Source of the DNA: Pseudomonas mangiferae
GTDB taxonomy: Bacteria > Pseudomonadota > Gammaproteobacteria > Pseudomonadales > Pseudomonadaceae
DNA length: 64,000 nt
Direction: 5' to 3'
NCBI RefSeq assembly: GCF_007109405.1
Contig: NZ_VJOY01000005.1
Location: forward strand, 189,921 to 253,920
Position 1 is the first letter of the stretch; each line of letters begins with the position of its first letter. A program made the position numbers and the translations under genes. The notes below the pieces were generated by a model. The model saw nothing but the letters and a program-made list of their open reading frames with translations, was not told where the DNA came from and ran no database searches. Shown one piece after another: positions 63,879 to 64,000 of this stretch.

Positions 63879-64000
63879 TCCTGACACTGCTGCAGCCCTG
63901 AACGCACATGGCTCAGCGGCAATTCCCCTTGTGACAATCGGCGTGACAAACGCCGATGTCTCCAGCAACAGCGATGTAGATGATGGTGCCGCAGACCAAG

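Larger units (their letters stand above)
63375..64000. other. Non-coding end of the integrated element
   Basis: I recognise no gene here. The open frames have no domain and no ribosome site. The stretch does hold two long perfect hairpins (63442-63486 and 63845-63878) and four DnaA-box-like 9-mers between 63408 and 63610. The element continues beyond the window; no second copy of the tRNA 3' end is visible. Confidence 0.5.

Overview
The window is high-GC bacterial chromosome from a Pseudomonas (sensu lato). The gene order trxA-ppx-ppk-hemB, algP-algQ-dsbB-hemYXDC-algR-algZ-argH and cyaA-rnk-cyaY-lptM-lysA-dapF-xerC-sutA-amtB-glnK-ubiK-comM is that of the P. aeruginosa chromosome near PA5240-PA5290. 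Several insertions break that order, so this is a related species rather than P. aeruginosa itself. Genes are densely packed, with many ATGA, GTGA or TGATG stop/start overlaps, and almost every base up to about 42.5 kb is explained by conserved core genes.

Layout. 0-14 kb: thioredoxin with the probable first codons of rho, polyphosphate turnover (ppx, ppk), porphobilinogen synthase, a DedA protein, elbB, small conserved genes, an ABC-F ATPase coupled to an MscS-like channel, and the algP / FKBP / algQ / dsbB group. 14-22 kb: the haem-precursor operon hemC-D-X-Y behind the AlgZ/AlgR two-component system, with argH divergent. 22-34 kb: small conserved genes, class I adenylate cyclase, rnk, frataxin-like CyaY, LptM, the lysA-dapF-DUF484-xerC-HAD operon, and the RNA polymerase-binding regulator SutA. 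34-40 kb: glnK-amtB with a sigma-54 promoter and NtrC site, ubiK, a LasA-like secreted M23 peptidase inserted between ubiK and comM, and comM.

40-47.5 kb is accessory and export-rich. It holds a secreted HExxHxxGxxH metallopeptidase that has no propeptide, preceded by a separate membrane-anchored protein that looks like the missing propeptide; two lipoproteins, one behind a perfect Vfr/CRP palindrome; and a tandem pair of about 440-residue exported paralogues of unknown function. 47.5-57 kb is a signalling island: two large hybrid histidine kinases in divergent orientation, stand-alone CheR and CheB catalytic domains, a REC-kinase and a lone receiver domain, with no chemoreceptor gene nearby. 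57-61.6 kb holds a polar amino-acid ABC transporter and a methyltransferase.

The window ends at tRNA-Thr(TGT), directly followed by a P4-type tyrosine integrase broken by what looks like one extra A. Beyond it are about 600 bases with no recognisable gene, but with two long perfect hairpins and a cluster of DnaA-box-like 9-mers: the edge of an integrated, probably decaying, mobile element.

The most original observations are the detached propeptide/peptidase pair (39976-42510), the CheR/CheB-kinase array without a chemoreceptor (47524-57036), the tandem exported paralogues (44693-47511), and the origin-like non-coding end of the integrated element (63375-64000).
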